Shown here piece by piece: positions 22,785-35,540 of a stretch of DNA of 64,000 nucleotides. A program made the translations under genes and the position numbers. Below the pieces are notes generated by a model. That model was not told the DNA's origin. It saw only the letters and a program-made list of their open reading frames with translations, and made no database searches. The DNA is from Puffinus mauretanicus (Eukaryota; Chordata; Aves; Procellariiformes; Procellariidae). The stretch is from assembly GCA_023333565.1 (NCBI GenBank), contig JAJKFH010004158.1:992001-1056000 (forward strand). Reading direction: 5' to 3'. Position 1 is the first letter of the stretch, and every line of letters begins with the position of its first letter.

Positions 22785-22875
22785 ACTGGCACACATGACT
22801 GACTAATCAGCTGCCACCACCCCACGTCTGAGTCAGCACAGAGGGGGATTTAACCTTGCAGTTGCAAGGTCAGCA
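22785..22875. promoter_or_regulatory. Cluster of transcription-factor-like sites
   Basis: TGAGTCAGCA (22829-22838) is an AP-1 core extended to a MAF/NRF2-type half site. TGACTAATCAGC lies just upstream (about 22799-22810). ACCTTGCA-GT-TGCAAGGT (22853-22870) is an 8-bp perfect inverted repeat with a 2-bp spacer, and its right half runs into AAGGTCA, an orphan nuclear receptor half site. This density within 90 bp is suggestive of an enhancer but not conclusive. Confidence 0.3.
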
Positions 22876-24785
22876 GACCAACATTCCCCTCTTCCCCCTC
22901 AACGCAGCAGCGATAATTGCGCAGATATGTTGAGCAATTTAACTCACTAGAATGTCAGAACTTCAACCTTTTTTGACACACGCCATACATTGCACAGACA
23001 TGACATTTCCGTGCTTTCCCCAGCAATTCTATTTCAATAACAATCAAGAAACAGAGGAGAGTAGGGAAATAGAAAAAAAAGAAACCAACCACAAAACAAT
23101 GTGATGTTAAGGTTCCCCTTTACCTCGTCAGCACGAGGTATTTATGTATTCAGCCAAAACTGCAAAAAAGCCTTCCCTAAACAGTGGAACGAGTCGATTA
23201 TACAACGAATCGCATTTTTATGAAAACGAGAAACAGAACACTTTCCTATTTAAAAAAAATGGCAGGAAAAACCTGACTCGACATAGCTGTTCTGGCCCAT
23301 CCACCTTAAATTTCAAAAGAAAATAAAAACATGAAAAAGGAAGGAGGAACCAGAAGCTATCAACTTCAAACTACTATAACTCCTTAGGGTGCACAATTAC
23401 TTTATCCCTATTTCCATAAACAGAATTCTTGGCTGAAAAACATGATAGGAACCATGATCGAATAAGGCACGTTGCACAGTTAAGCAATCACAAACTACAC
23501 TGAATTTTGATTTTAGTGGGATGTCTTGAAAATAGACATGAAATATCTACAGCTTTGGAGACTTACAGCCAGATTTCATTTCAAATAATGTCTGCAGCTA
23601 AAGAAAACAGTAAGATAACAAATGTCATTTCATAGAAAACGTATCTCAAAATTTTTAAGTTTTAAGCAGCTGCATATCTCAATATATTTTAGAAACCTTC
23701 TATGCTTGTTAAAACACCAAGAAAAACCTCACACCAAAAAAAGCCACAGGGTTTTCTGTTCACATTGTATTTGAGTTAGAAAGAAATTATCTGCCGTGTT
23801 CCAGATAGTAGATAATTGTGAAATTCCAGTGCCTTAATTTGGAATTAAAATAGGAGAACAATTCACAGTAGGGCTGGGCAGAATAAGGCTAAAGGGAATC
23901 TGAACCTGAACCCCTCTCCTCTAAGCTCCTTTTCGGGGCAGCTGTTTATCGATAGTGTCTTCCAGAGTCTCTGTGGCAGCCAACAGCTACCTGCAAACAC
24001 TGCTATTTTCTTTGTAGACATCAACCAGTCACGTCACTACTTTCTTAGACTCAGATCCACCGAGTGCCAGAAACCACCCAGAGCTTCTTCCTAAGGAGCA
24101 ACCACAATAGTTTCCTACCGAGCCCTTGCAAAATAAGGACTATTCAGCTGAAGAACAGACAAGTACAAAAACCTATCCAACTTAAGAGCAATCCAAGGCC
24201 ATTGCATTTGAGGATTTCCAATTGTGTGATTTTAATATCAGCTCAGAGGTGTAACAGAACACCATTTAGCATCAGTTGGCTCAAGTCTCAAAACCATTCA
24301 TTGAATTTCACTTCCCCCTACCCCACCTTACGTACTGGATCCATCACACTGGATGGCTTCCCCTGGTATTAGAAGTTTTCAGAAATCAGTCACCTTAACA
24401 CCACATACTGCTTCCCAAAGCTTAGACATGCCAGGGGCAGTGAACTGCAGAAAAACGCTGTAGCAAGTAAATTCTGAGCTCTCGCCATTAATCCACCAAC
24501 CACTACAGCTACAAGGAAACAGAAACCTGGAACCACGAAATCCCACCGCCCCCCTGGCCTTCGGTCAGCCCATACCACTATCTTCCCCTGGTGCTTGCAC
24601 ACAGCTGCAAGCACCGTCTGTTCTTCTGATCACCTCCCACTCTGTGACCTTTAAAGATCTTTGCATACTTTCCCTCCCTACAGAAAGTGGCTTAACCTAA
24701 CCTATAACTGACTTAAACTTCAGTACAAAAGTGTGTTCACTGTTTGAAATCCTACTGGAATTTAGCACTGTTAGATACAGGGGAG
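22876..24785. other. Non-coding, no gene recognised
   Basis: AT-rich, frames of 60-100 codons only, no recognised repeat. Confidence 0.5.
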
Positions 24786-24789
24786 ATAA

Positions 24790-24835
24790 AAGTTGTAGAG
24801 CTGGAAAGTTGGGTATCTAACCCACCCACTGTGGG
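24790..24835 (-). repeat. Possible CR1/L3 3'-tail remnant
   Basis: TGTAGAGCTGGAAAGTTGG followed by GTATCTAACCCACCC resembles the reverse complement of the CR1/L3 3' end ('tagagctggaagggacc...atctagtccaacccc'). Weak, several differences. Confidence 0.3.
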
Positions 24836-27316
24836 CATAATCCCTAAACTATGGATAAAGAGCTGACCGCTTCAAAAATCCCTTTCCCATTCTCCCTTGG
24901 CTCTCGTAGGGGGCCTATGCTCAAGATGGTAACTCATGCATACAGAGTGGCAAGCAAACAGCAGCTTCTATACCCAAAATGTCCCTTCTGGATTCACACA
25001 GCAGCTGCAAAAACACACGTTGGCCAACCCCACTGGATGTCCTGCACTTGGCAAACAATCACAAACACATGGAGCCGCTGGGGAGTAGGGACCAGCCAAG
25101 GGAGATGCAACAAAACAGGAAAAAAAAAATCCCCAAAAAGAGAAAGGAACAATAGAAAAGGGAGAGAGGGGGAAGATGAAAAGGTCGTTGCAAGGCAAAG
25201 AAAGAAAAGGGCAAGAGAGTCTGGGAAAGCGGTGAGATAAGTGAAGCATATGAGGAAACAGGCTGTGAGGAAGATGTCCCGCCATCAGCACATAAAACAA
25301 GGCTCCTGCTGGAAGATAGTTGGGAACAAACGACCAGCAGAAACAAACAACAAAAAAAAAGTCTGCAAGACACAAAGAGAGCTCAGTCACACGTTAGTAA
25401 CCAGAAAGCCTTTCCAGTCCACAACTACTTCTGTGCTGATAACTGAGAAAGCAACACCCTGAAAGGTTTGAACATTGTCACTACCTAAGCAGGTTAGGCT
25501 TGAGAAGAGATGATGCATATCAAATGCTAAATAGATAAAATTAAACATTTATTGACAACGTAAACAAAGCTGGGCTAAGCTTCCAAAAATACTGAGCACT
25601 ACCAAAATACAAGTCATGCCCTGAGATGGAGAGACAGCCAATTGAGCCTCCTACAGCTTTTAGCTTAAACGGCTTGCAAGCTATTCCTTCAGGTCTTTCA
25701 TATAGCAAAATTAGTGCTTCAGTTCCTGCTGACTGCTTTAACTGCTGCACCTGTGACTCTTTAAATTTGCCACAGCTGGGCTGCTCAATGCATAATGGCA
25801 GTCTTCATCGGGGAGGGGCTCAGCACATAACATGCCAGATCACCTCAGGGTCAGGGAGGAGAGAAAACACAATGTTGTTTCTCAGTCAGGTAGGATAGCA
25901 TTTAAGTCCACATGTTCCTGTTCAGAAGAGGCAAAGAAATGAAAGCTTTTCTCTCTTTCAGTGAGAGACACCCATCTGCCTTCCCAAACCCAGCAAGCTT
26001 CAAGCTAAACAGGGCAAAGAAAAAAGAAATGAGGAGAAGGCAGAGGAAACAGCCACTTCTTTTCTCTGCTGGAGAGGAAGATGCAATGGTTTATAGCGAG
26101 GTAGAGAACAAGTAAGAAAAGACTCAATTTCTAAGTTGTATTCGCACACTATTCATATTACATTCCCTTCTACATTTTTAGCAACTTGGAGTCACAAAGA
26201 AACCGTAACCTCAAGTTGCACGTTTCCTGGGCCCAAGAGAACAGAGATAAAGCTGTTCTCCAGCCTCCACAGCACAGCATTATTCCTGCTCCCAAGCTAC
26301 ACCGCACGTACCATTCTGGGCAGGAGATAGCACTGCATTTCTGTTTGCCACTGGTTGCTGGGTTTGGGCTAGAAGATACTTTGTTGTTGGGTTTTTTTGA
26401 GTTTTTCCCCACCAGAAATAGTTTTGTCTTTATTGCCAGGATAACAGATGTGCTTGCACTGTAAAGCTGCATTACACTGACGCAGCTTACTCCCCTTCCT
26501 GCCAGCACTTACTGCCAGTGTAGGAACATCCATAGTGCAGAAGTCCAGAAGGGCGACGTGGTTGTCGCCGCGCTTACATAGCTAACAGATACACCTGTTT
26601 GTTTTGGTTTTTTCAAAACACAGACAAGGTTTCATCTCTAAAGGAAAACTAACCTGCTCACAGAAAAACAAATTTATTTTGAATGCGATTTGCAAGAGAG
26701 GATTTCCTTCTATACATTTTTTTTAAAAACTGTGTGATTTAAGTTTACGGTTAATCCATTTTTCTAATTGCATTGTTTCTCTCACTATAGATCAACAGTT
26801 GATTAATCAGACTCTCCAGTGAAGCAGCAAGGTGTCTGACCTTCTAACTTGCTGTATTTGTAATGAACTTCATCTCATATTCTTCAATGAAATAAAAACA
26901 CAATCCATTTTAAGCTATCTTTAGAATATCTGCCTGATGATGGGGAGCCCATCAGGAGCTCACCTATAGGCAAGGCTATCAAATTTACTCTCTGTCAGCA
27001 CTTCTTCACAAGTCTTGTGGCTTACTACACTCCCTCGGTGTTAACGAAGACATATTTCAAAAGCCCATTTTCCATAACATAATCTGCATTTGCATGTGAC
27101 AACTTCATAGTTCCTCAGGACGACTACACGCATACATCAGGGTTGTAATCCACTGCAGAAGAAGGCTAAAAGAGATCACCTTCAGCTGTGAGAAAAGCTG
27201 TTACCACTTACAAGAGATGTAAGCACTTGCATTTCTTCTGCATCTTCAGTCTCATTCAGCCTTTCTTCAAATGATTGTCCTCTTTCCCAGCTGGCACAGT
27301 ACGCCAAGCTAAACTT
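24836..27316. other. Non-coding, with purine-rich segment
   Basis: The part 25105-25260 is strongly purine-biased on the plus strand, which produces the long but meaningless minus-strand frame of 140 codons (24968-25390), rich in Phe, Ser, Leu and Pro. A CpG-bearing hairpin (GGCGAC, 6-nt loop, GTCGCC) lies at 26552-26569. No gene was recognised. Confidence 0.5.
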
Positions 27317-27819
27317 TGTCAAAGCTGAACAGAAGTTGGGAGAACTACCTGGCACCTCCGGCAGGCCATTACCCCGTTTATACTTTCCATTCAGGTGTCT
27401 TTTTACGTAACAACAGGATCTCATTGACTCCTCATCAGCTTGTGATCTGCTACAATCCCAAGATCCCTGCCTGTAGCCCTCCTGCCTATCTGCTATTTGG
27501 GTGGCTGATTTCTGCTATTTCAAGCTGGTAGTACAACACCCGTCCACACTGCATGTCATCCAACTTTTTGGGTTTGTTTCCCTTATTTAAGATGACTTTG
27601 AATTCTACTCCTGCCCTTCAGCGTGCTCACGGTCCAGCCCAAAACGCTTGCAGGTTTGATAAGCACACGCTCCATTCCATCATCCAGGAAAACACTGAAG
27701 AGGTTTATGCATGATGATACACATTCACCAAAGATGAAGAGGGAACAAGCCACGCCCAACCCTTGACTCTCACCAGTTCGGACAATCCCAACTGCATTAC
27801 GTCTTTCAACACTTCTCAC
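27317..27819 (-). mobile_element. Decayed CR1/L3-clade LINE, reverse transcriptase fragment
   Basis: Read on the minus strand, 27705-27655 translates to NLFSVFLDDGMERVLIK, and the same frame continues to ...TVSTLKGRSRIQSHLK at about 27586. This follows the CR1-type reverse transcriptase segment that normally reads F-N-I-F-I-N-D-L-D-D-G-M-E, then the FADD catalytic box, then a leucine/arginine-rich stretch. The catalytic FADD is lost here (PASVLGW in its place). Further along the same strand, 27468-27424 gives RDLGIVADHKLMRSQ and then a stop; the intact family has a K-D-L-G-V-x-V-D-x-K-L-N-M-S block at that place. The two blocks are in the expected order and in different frames, so indels have broken the copy. 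It is ancient and inactive. Confidence 0.8.
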
Positions 27820-30423
27820 AGAAACAGAAGTTGGGGTGTCGTAACCAATACCCTTTCATGCTTACGCTACGTAGCCCCGTAAAACAACAAGGAAATACGG
27901 TACGGGTCCAGTACCTACCCAAAAGATGCTATGCGAAGCATAGACTAAATAAAAAAAATCCCATGGAATTCAAATCCCTTTCCCCTAACAATCTTAACAA
28001 CATTTCAGAATTGGTAAATACCAACCCTAAACAGAGCCAAGTTCCTGTAAACTTCCACAGTTTGAACTGTGATCGCTGAGATTATGAGTACTGCAAGTGC
28101 AAAAGCCTACAGTTGGAGTGAATTACATTAATTCCACGTTTAGAAAAAAATATATTCAAGTTGATCTTGGTTTTGGCAGACTTATTTCCCAACATACTAA
28201 AGGAGTACTAACTGCATACATTATTTAAAACAGAAGAATTGAGATTTTAACATTCTTTTTTTCCCAAAAAAAGATAGTGCATGTGTGAGGAACAAGCACA
28301 CTGAAAAAGAAATAGTCGGGGCTAGCCTGCTGCTTCATTTGTAAAAGCTGTTTTATTTTAAAACTCTGTTCTTCCCAGGGCTCCCCACTAACATTTGGCT
28401 AGCTGACTCACTGAATGTTCCCTTTAAACTTACATGGTATCAATTAATAGATTATAGGAGCCATTGATTTACCTTTAAAGTTCTAGTTTATGATCTCTGG
28501 TCCTCTGGGAAGTGAGTGGGTACCTACACAGTGACAGCTCACATCTTCAGCAGCCTACAGCTAAGGCTTCCTTTGCAGTCACTGAGAGAAAACTAAGTAG
28601 GACAGGGAAAATACTGTATGAGTTTCAAATACCTGGGTTTCTAGCAAGGAGTTTGGCTTGCCTCAAAACCACTCGACCATAGGCTATTTGTTTAGAAAGA
28701 CCAGAGACTCAGAGACAGTACTGCTGAGGTGTAATGTTGAAGCAACAGGAATATTTATTTCTGTTGGCTCAATATTTCAAATTCAAAATCATGAAAGTAT
28801 AACAATGTTCTGCAAGTAAACTAGACCACCACTAAATGCAACAACTGGTGGACTAAGTCCAAACTGGACCCAGGTTCAAACCAAAGGCTTCCTCAGACAT
28901 CTAGTCCACTGAAGGTACTCCAGTATGATCACGCTGCTTCCCAGTCACTGCCTGACTGTGGGATGACCAGATGTTCTTGGCCTGGATCCTCATACTCCCA
29001 TAGACACCTATGCTACCTCCTGGATTCATAACAGATACCAAGCTTTGCTACCATATCAAGAACAAAATCTCGGTGCCCTTTGCCAGACTAGTTACCAGGA
29101 CAAAATAACACCTGAAAATTACAGAACAGCCATTTGGAAATGGGAGCAATATGAATGCTAAAATGGAAGACAATAAAGCGGGTGTTCTAAATTATGCTCT
29201 TTATTGCTCCTCTTCACTTACTAAGCACCTGTGCAATCTGCATATTGGCCTTCATCCAACCTTACAAGTTCAACTTCTTGAGCCAGGCTTGGCAAAGGCA
29301 TACTGAAAGCACGAGTTTGCACCAAATCCGACCAAGACACAAAACAATGCATCTTAATATTCTTACAGTTTTAGGCACTTATTATACTGCTTAAATCATT
29401 GCTCCGGCTCACATGCCACGGTTTCTTCCATAAACAGTGAGCCTTCTCTAATTGGAGTCTCCTGATAAACTTCAAAAATACCATGTTTATTAATTGGAAG
29501 ATTAATATTTTCAAAAGCTTTGTCCTTTAACTGCAAGTTAGAAAACTCAGTGAAGCATCTAAAGGGATGCTATATAGAAGGGAAAGGCATCACTACAGTA
29601 TTAGCACAGCAGCTGAAGGAACCTTACTGGACTAAGTGTTATTAAAGTCACTTAGTTATTTTTAAAACTCTTGAGAGATACAGAAAGGGTGATTGCCCTT
29701 TCCTGCAAAATCCCATCTGCTTCGAATTCTTAGAGCTTCAAAATAAGCACACAGTTCTAATTAATTGTAATGATCCATGCTGAATTACTTACCATCTAAA
29801 CAAAACTATTTCATTTGTTAGTGGTTTTGAATTTTATTTTTTTCATCTTTGCTAATTTATAAATGCTTTTCATAAACAGGAGCTACAGTTCACCTTGAAG
29901 GAGATGCTTGTATACGTAAGTGAGATGTATGGCTGGATAGGCCTATTGTGTTTAGGCACGCTGGCAGGACAATGCTGAATCCAAATTAATACACAGAATT
30001 TAAATACAGATCACTCGGGGCTCTCTTTTTGAGGAGGTTCCCCCAATGAATGCAGATCTCAAAGTCAGAGCAGGGATATCACAATTAAAAGGACCAATCC
30101 ACATTCAAGTGAATTGAGGGTAAGAAAGGAGAGAAATCACCATTTAGCAAACTTGCACATTTTTCTCAGCCAATTTAACCATTTATCATCAAGGAAAGCC
30201 TGCACACTAGCATCTTTTGTAATGGTTTTGTTTTAAAATACAGTGTATTCAACTGCCCAGTTATGGCTGTAGAGAGATACAAGGGGGAAAAAAAAAAAAG
30301 AAAAGAAAAAAAAGTTAGGATGAAATTCTGACTTCAGACTTGACATGAATTTTGCCATTTAACCAACGGGACCAGGGTTCCCCCCGCATATGCTTGGTAA
30401 AATGAGGAAGTAGCTCAGGAACT
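27820..30423. other. Non-coding, no gene recognised
   Basis: AT-rich, frames under 85 codons. A B-box-like word, AGGTTCAAACC (about 28872-28882), has no partner A box or acceptor-stem pairing, so no tRNA is called. Confidence 0.5.
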
Positions 30424-33400
30424 TTGAAGAGTTTCGTTTATATCCCTGATCTTAAAAAGCTTATATGCTGCTCAACTCCCAAGTTTTTCCCCATTCAAGG
30501 TAATATGGTGAATATTATAAGCGGAACAATTTGCGATGTAATCACTAACAAAACACTGTCTTATTGGCCTGGGAAAACATGGAATGTTGACCTAAAAGTC
30601 CATCCCCTGAACAGTTCTTCAGAGGTCTGTGAAACCTGTGTTGAGAAAAGGTATGTAATACTCAATTCCCAAACCAACACCTCTATTCTCCCCCGCCTTG
30701 CACCGCTCCCTTTTTTCCCCCCCCTCTCAATACCCTCTTTTGCAGCTGCACTAAAAAACATCACAGGGCATAACTGAAATACATGAATTAATTTAATGTC
30801 AAAATACTATCAAGCAGTGCTCTTTTTTCCCTACTCCATTTCAACTCAGGGTTAACTTTGAAACACCTGTCGTGTCCCGCTTTGTGTTTTGTATTAGAAT
30901 CGTGTTCCTCTTGCAGTCTTAGAGTTTGCAGCAATGACAACTGGCGTTTAATAATTAGTTTCCCAATTTCCACAAAAGCACTCAGATTTCAGAGAATGTG
31001 ACCTGTGGGTAGTTTGCATACAGACACTTTAGCCTCACTGACGCTTTCTGGAAAAGGAATGGCTCATTACAATGCAAATTAAGCTAACCCATGTCATGGG
31101 CTATTATAAATGATACAAAAAAACCCAAACAAAACCTGTAACATCCTCATGGGTTTCTAAGATTCACTGCAATGGACGTATTAGAGCAGAGCCCTACGTA
31201 TGACAAGACCATCATGTTTTTTCTGGCCCTAAAATCTAAGTTTCCAAGCATTACCAGAATTTAACTTATTTCCACCCCCGCCCCCCAAGCAAACCCATTT
31301 AGCTTTCAAAACTATTTCTTCTCCCCACATCAGCTTCAGCGTTTGATCCTTGCATACGAGAAAATGTAGACATTCCTTCACTGAAAACGCAACAGAAACC
31401 CTAACACGGGTACATCATCTCTCATTTCTCCAAGTTTATTTGTATGCTGCAAAGGGAAAATCATCTACATACTAAATTAAGACCATCAGAATACTGGGGG
31501 AGGAGATTCTTCTGCTTTCAAAATATGCTGTATTAATAATACATTATTCTATTAATAATATATTAATGACCCTCCTCCTCCCTCTCATGGAAGCTTCAGT
31601 CACTGAAGACAACAGTAAGAACATGGCAGGAGTTAGCAATGTGTTTTCCATCATTTCAGTTGACTATGCAGAGAATAGCGTAAATGTGGGTGATCTCTTA
31701 TTCATAAGAGTTATTCTTTAGCATTTTACAGGGGAAAAAAAGATTTGTTACAATTTGTTTGGTATCTGGACAGCCTCCCCTCAGCCACACAAACAGGCTT
31801 TATCCTACCTCAAATCAGCTAAAACTCTCAGTATTTGTAGACAACTGATTTAAACTGTTGGTAAAAAAAAAATTGATTATTTCTCTGCAACTCTCATTTG
31901 ACAAGACCATCGCTACTCATCTTCTCCCTTGCAGGTGCCAAGGTTACGTGGACTTGATGAGAAAGATTTTAGACTTGACACTCAAGCGTTAGAGATTACA
32001 GGATAAGTCTATTACTGGCCTGCATTTTCTATTTTCCAGAGAACTACGAAGTAGCTCTGAAAACAGATTCAGGGCCAACAACCAGAAATCTGAAAAGTAA
32101 AGAACTCCATGCTGTATTCAAGGAACTTAACTCACAAAGTGTGTGCTCATTCCAGCATCTGATGTACTGCATATCAGTATCCGAGTTTCTTCCTTATGTT
32201 TTTATGGCAAGTTCCCTCCCCCCCCCGTTTTGTTTTTTAAAAAGCTTCTCAGGCTGGAACCGTGATCAATTGACTATTTTTTCTCTGGTGACTCGTGCCA
32301 CTCAATTATGACATTTCATTTCAACCTTACTCTCCCAACACCTTGCATTAATCCACCCAAATAACTACTGGAGACATTTTTGAGATGATGGATTTTTCAC
32401 ATCTGAAAGACATTTGTTCTGGTATGCTAACAGTAATAAATGAGAGAGGGGCCTTCAAGAGTACAGAATGAAACTGAATGCCAAGATAAATGTTACATTT
32501 CAAAGTATAATGACTGAAAAATTTCATATAAACATCCTGCTTTTTTTGAAGAGACTTCTTATTTTCTTCCATAATGTATGTATCTGTTTGTTTGTCATCA
32601 AGGATTTGAATACTACATTATCAGCATGATTAGAAACACAAATTGACCTATTTGTCATAGCAAGAGCAGCTACAGCCAGAGGATCAAATATCCAAATTTG
32701 CCCTTGCACATCAGAGAAACCTCAAGAAAGCGAACTAATATTTCAAGAACTCAGCACGGAATACATGACAAATTAAGTCTCCAAAATAATTACGACATCC
32801 CAAAGGGAAAAATGTACTTCACTTGCAAATTACTCCTAGACTTTTACATATCTTTTAAAATGTGTTTTAAAAGGGCAGTACTGTCATAGTTTATAATAGA
32901 TTATGTTTCCAGGATCTAAGGGCTCATGTTTTCAAAACCTGAAATAGATGCCAGCACAGGACATACTGGGAAGTAAGATCAGGATTCTTTGCTCTGAAAG
33001 GCCATCTGCCTTCCCAGGAAGGGTATTTTCTTCAGGGTTTATTTTAAATGCCATAGTCTTTATATTTATAGTCTTTTCTACTTGTGTTTTTACTGATAAT
33101 CAATAATACTGGGACCTGAAATATGGGGTTCAGCAACATGCATATCCATGTATACACATGCAATTCACACCACTGGGTACAACTAGCAGGGGCAGTTCCC
33201 ACAGAAGGGCTAACTCTGGAGAACAGGAAAATAGGTGGCAGTCAGGAAGCGAAGATAAGGGTACAGAAAATACTGAAATAATGGGTGAAATTCCTAGAAA
33301 CCACTCCCACTTCAGATGGTGGCAGAGCCACGTAAAAAGCGATGATAAACTCTCTCTCTTCCAGCCCTCCAGTGCAACTGTGGCATAGATCTGACAATAT

Positions 33401-34360
33401 TTACTATGGGGAATTGTATACATTTTTCAGAAGAGAGCCATTAATTTCTCGGCAAGACAGGTCAAGCAGTATTCTCATTTCTTCAAAATGAATTCAAAAT
33501 AAATAATAGAGAAACACAAAATAATGTGGTTTTTTTAACGACTCCAATACATTTAACATCTATATACACACGCGCAACTACAAACTGCTTTCTCTTATTC
33601 AAGCTAGAAAGATTTCTGTTGTCTGCACCTGAATCAGAAGTCTGACATGTTAGCAAATTTTCAGTCAATCACTTCTCTAGCTTTATACTATTTTTTACTT
33701 CAATATAGAAAAGGAAAAAAAAAAATCATTTGGCAATGCCAGAGGCACCTTCCAGTCCAAAAATAGTTAGATCTGAAAACATCTTTTTCTACAAGTCAAG
33801 GAAGAAAAGCTAAAGAAAAACCTCTGTAAATCCCACTGGCAAAATACTAAAAGCAACGAGCAGGCTAAAGTACATTAGTTGTTAGTAGGAATGCACGACC
33901 AGACAAAAGGTTGCGGTAGCTTTCATATGTTCTTCTATTAAGAAACTTTAAACACCGTGTTGTGGTGCCAGCTTTTAAAGAGCAGTGAAACTGAATTTTT
34001 GGAAGCTATAAAAATGAAGTAGGTGAAGCAAGGAAAACGTTACCGCATCTGTCAAGTTTTTTTAACACAAAGGGATCTGATGACTGGCAGGGGAAAAAAA
34101 AAGGCAATCTATGTAACTAAAAAAAACATACCAATTTTTCCATATAATTCCATGGCTTGTTATGTTCACCTCTCTCCCTATTCTCTTTCATGACTTCGTG
34201 TTTTCAGAGAAAACACTTTTTATAGAAGGATCAAATATGAACACCCACCAAAAATAGCAGTCTTACGAATGGGTTTCTTAGGTATCACAGCTATATACCT
34301 GTTTTATGAAGGCCTGAGAAGCTTCTGCACAGCTTCAGTACAATAACGAAATCTTTAAGG
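30424..34360. other. Non-coding, no gene recognised
   Basis: The longest frame is 117 codons (30424-30777, plus); it has no family signature and ends in a proline/phenylalanine-rich part due to a C/T-rich tract. C-runs lie at about 30717-30725 and 32218-32226. ATTAATAAT repeats lie at 31532-31567. Confidence 0.5.
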
Positions 34361-34368
34361 ACATCAGA

Positions 34369-34412
34369 ATAGATATCAACATATCCCAAAATAGCTATCA
34401 ACGTATCCCAGT
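34369..34412. repeat. Two-copy tandem repeat, 22-bp period
   Basis: ATAGATATCAACATATCCCA (34369-34388) and ATAGCTATCAACGTATCCCA (34391-34410), each followed by two further bases, are adjacent copies with only a few differences. Confidence 0.8.
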
Positions 34413-35429
34413 ATTCAAATCCAGCACCACAGTGTTCAATAAAGAAAGGCACACCAAGCACCTCAGAGCCCATCCCTGGTGTTCGGGCCAGGAACCCGAC
34501 AGCTTCCGAGCTGGATTGAGGCTTGGGGATTTTGTCTTGTTTTCACAAAGGACAAACTGTAGAATTTCCACTCAACTGAAACCATAGCACTGCCAACAAA
34601 GCAAAATTTTATACCTACTAACTAAATCCAAGCAGCTTAAGTAGGAATTTAGTAAAGCCTCCTATTCACCACAGGTGCATTTTCCCAAAAAGAATAGAGT
34701 CAGAGCCCTTACAACCTGAATCGGAATAAATTTTGGCATGCATTTTAGTATTTTCAAATGAAAACCAAAACAAAAACAACAACAAAAAACTATAAAATTC
34801 ACAGTGAAAATTCACGTATTTTCTGACATCTGCTTCCATTCTGCCATTTAAATACCCTTGAAAATTTTGAAACTAAACTTCAGCATAGTTTCAATGCTCT
34901 CAGCATTGAAGTATCTTCTAACTACTCTCAAGTTACAGCCATCCAAGTTTCTTACAACTTATACTGTCTTAAAAATCCTACAGACCCGTTAAATTTACAT
35001 TAGAAAGTGATCAAATAAGAGCAACTATTGTGTATAAGGCTGAAAAAGTCAAGTATGTCACCTCTAACACTGTTCTATCTGCTATGCATAGCTCAAAGCA
35101 AGGTTCTTGTATTTCTTTTATATAGGCCTTACTTCATTCATTCAAGCGCATATGGAAAAACAGCACCTGATAGCATATATGCAAGAAATAGCAGGCCACA
35201 TATTTAAACTACCTTTTATTACTAGTTAAAAGCCGCTTCTGCACACAGGCATCACTTCATTTAAACAGACTTAAGTATTTGAGAATGGCAGGACTGAATC
35301 CAATTGGTACGGTAGTACTTTTATATAAGCGGGGTTTTTTGTGGCCATTAAACACACATGCGGTCAGCAGCGAAGCACAGCCTGATTGAGACACGAGAGA
35401 AGCACTCAGATACGTGATTGTGTTTCACA
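34413..35429. other. Non-coding, no gene recognised
   Basis: AT-rich unique sequence. No frame or repeat of note. Confidence 0.5.
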
Positions 35430-35540
35430 GTTCTGCGACGTAGCTGCAGCGTGCCCTAGGCAGGTCAGTTATCCTCTGCTTTAACTTCTAGTCTATAAAC
35501 AAACGAAGAAAGAAATAATACTTATACACTTCCCAACTCT
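35430..35540 (+). repeat. MIR-like SINE (ancient), plus strand
   Basis: TTCTGCGACGTAGCTGCAG, then CGTGCCCTAGGCAGGTCAGT, TATCCTCTGCTTTAACTTCT, AGTCTATAAACAAACGAAG and AAATAATACTTATACACTTC follow the MIR core in order: 'tctgccacttactagctg', 'tgtgaccttgggcaagtcac', 'ttaacctctctgtgcctcag', 'tttcctcatctgtaaaatga', 'ataatagtacctacctc'. Diverged but collinear over about 110 bp. Confidence 0.7.

Noticed and set aside
24968..25390. 140-codon minus-strand frame rich in Phe, Ser, Leu and Cys that looks membrane-like
   Set aside because: It is simply antisense to a purine-rich tract; the hydrophobicity is compositional.
28860..28900. tRNA gene suggested by a B-box-like AGGTTCAAACC
   Set aside because: No A box at the right distance and no acceptor-stem pairing.
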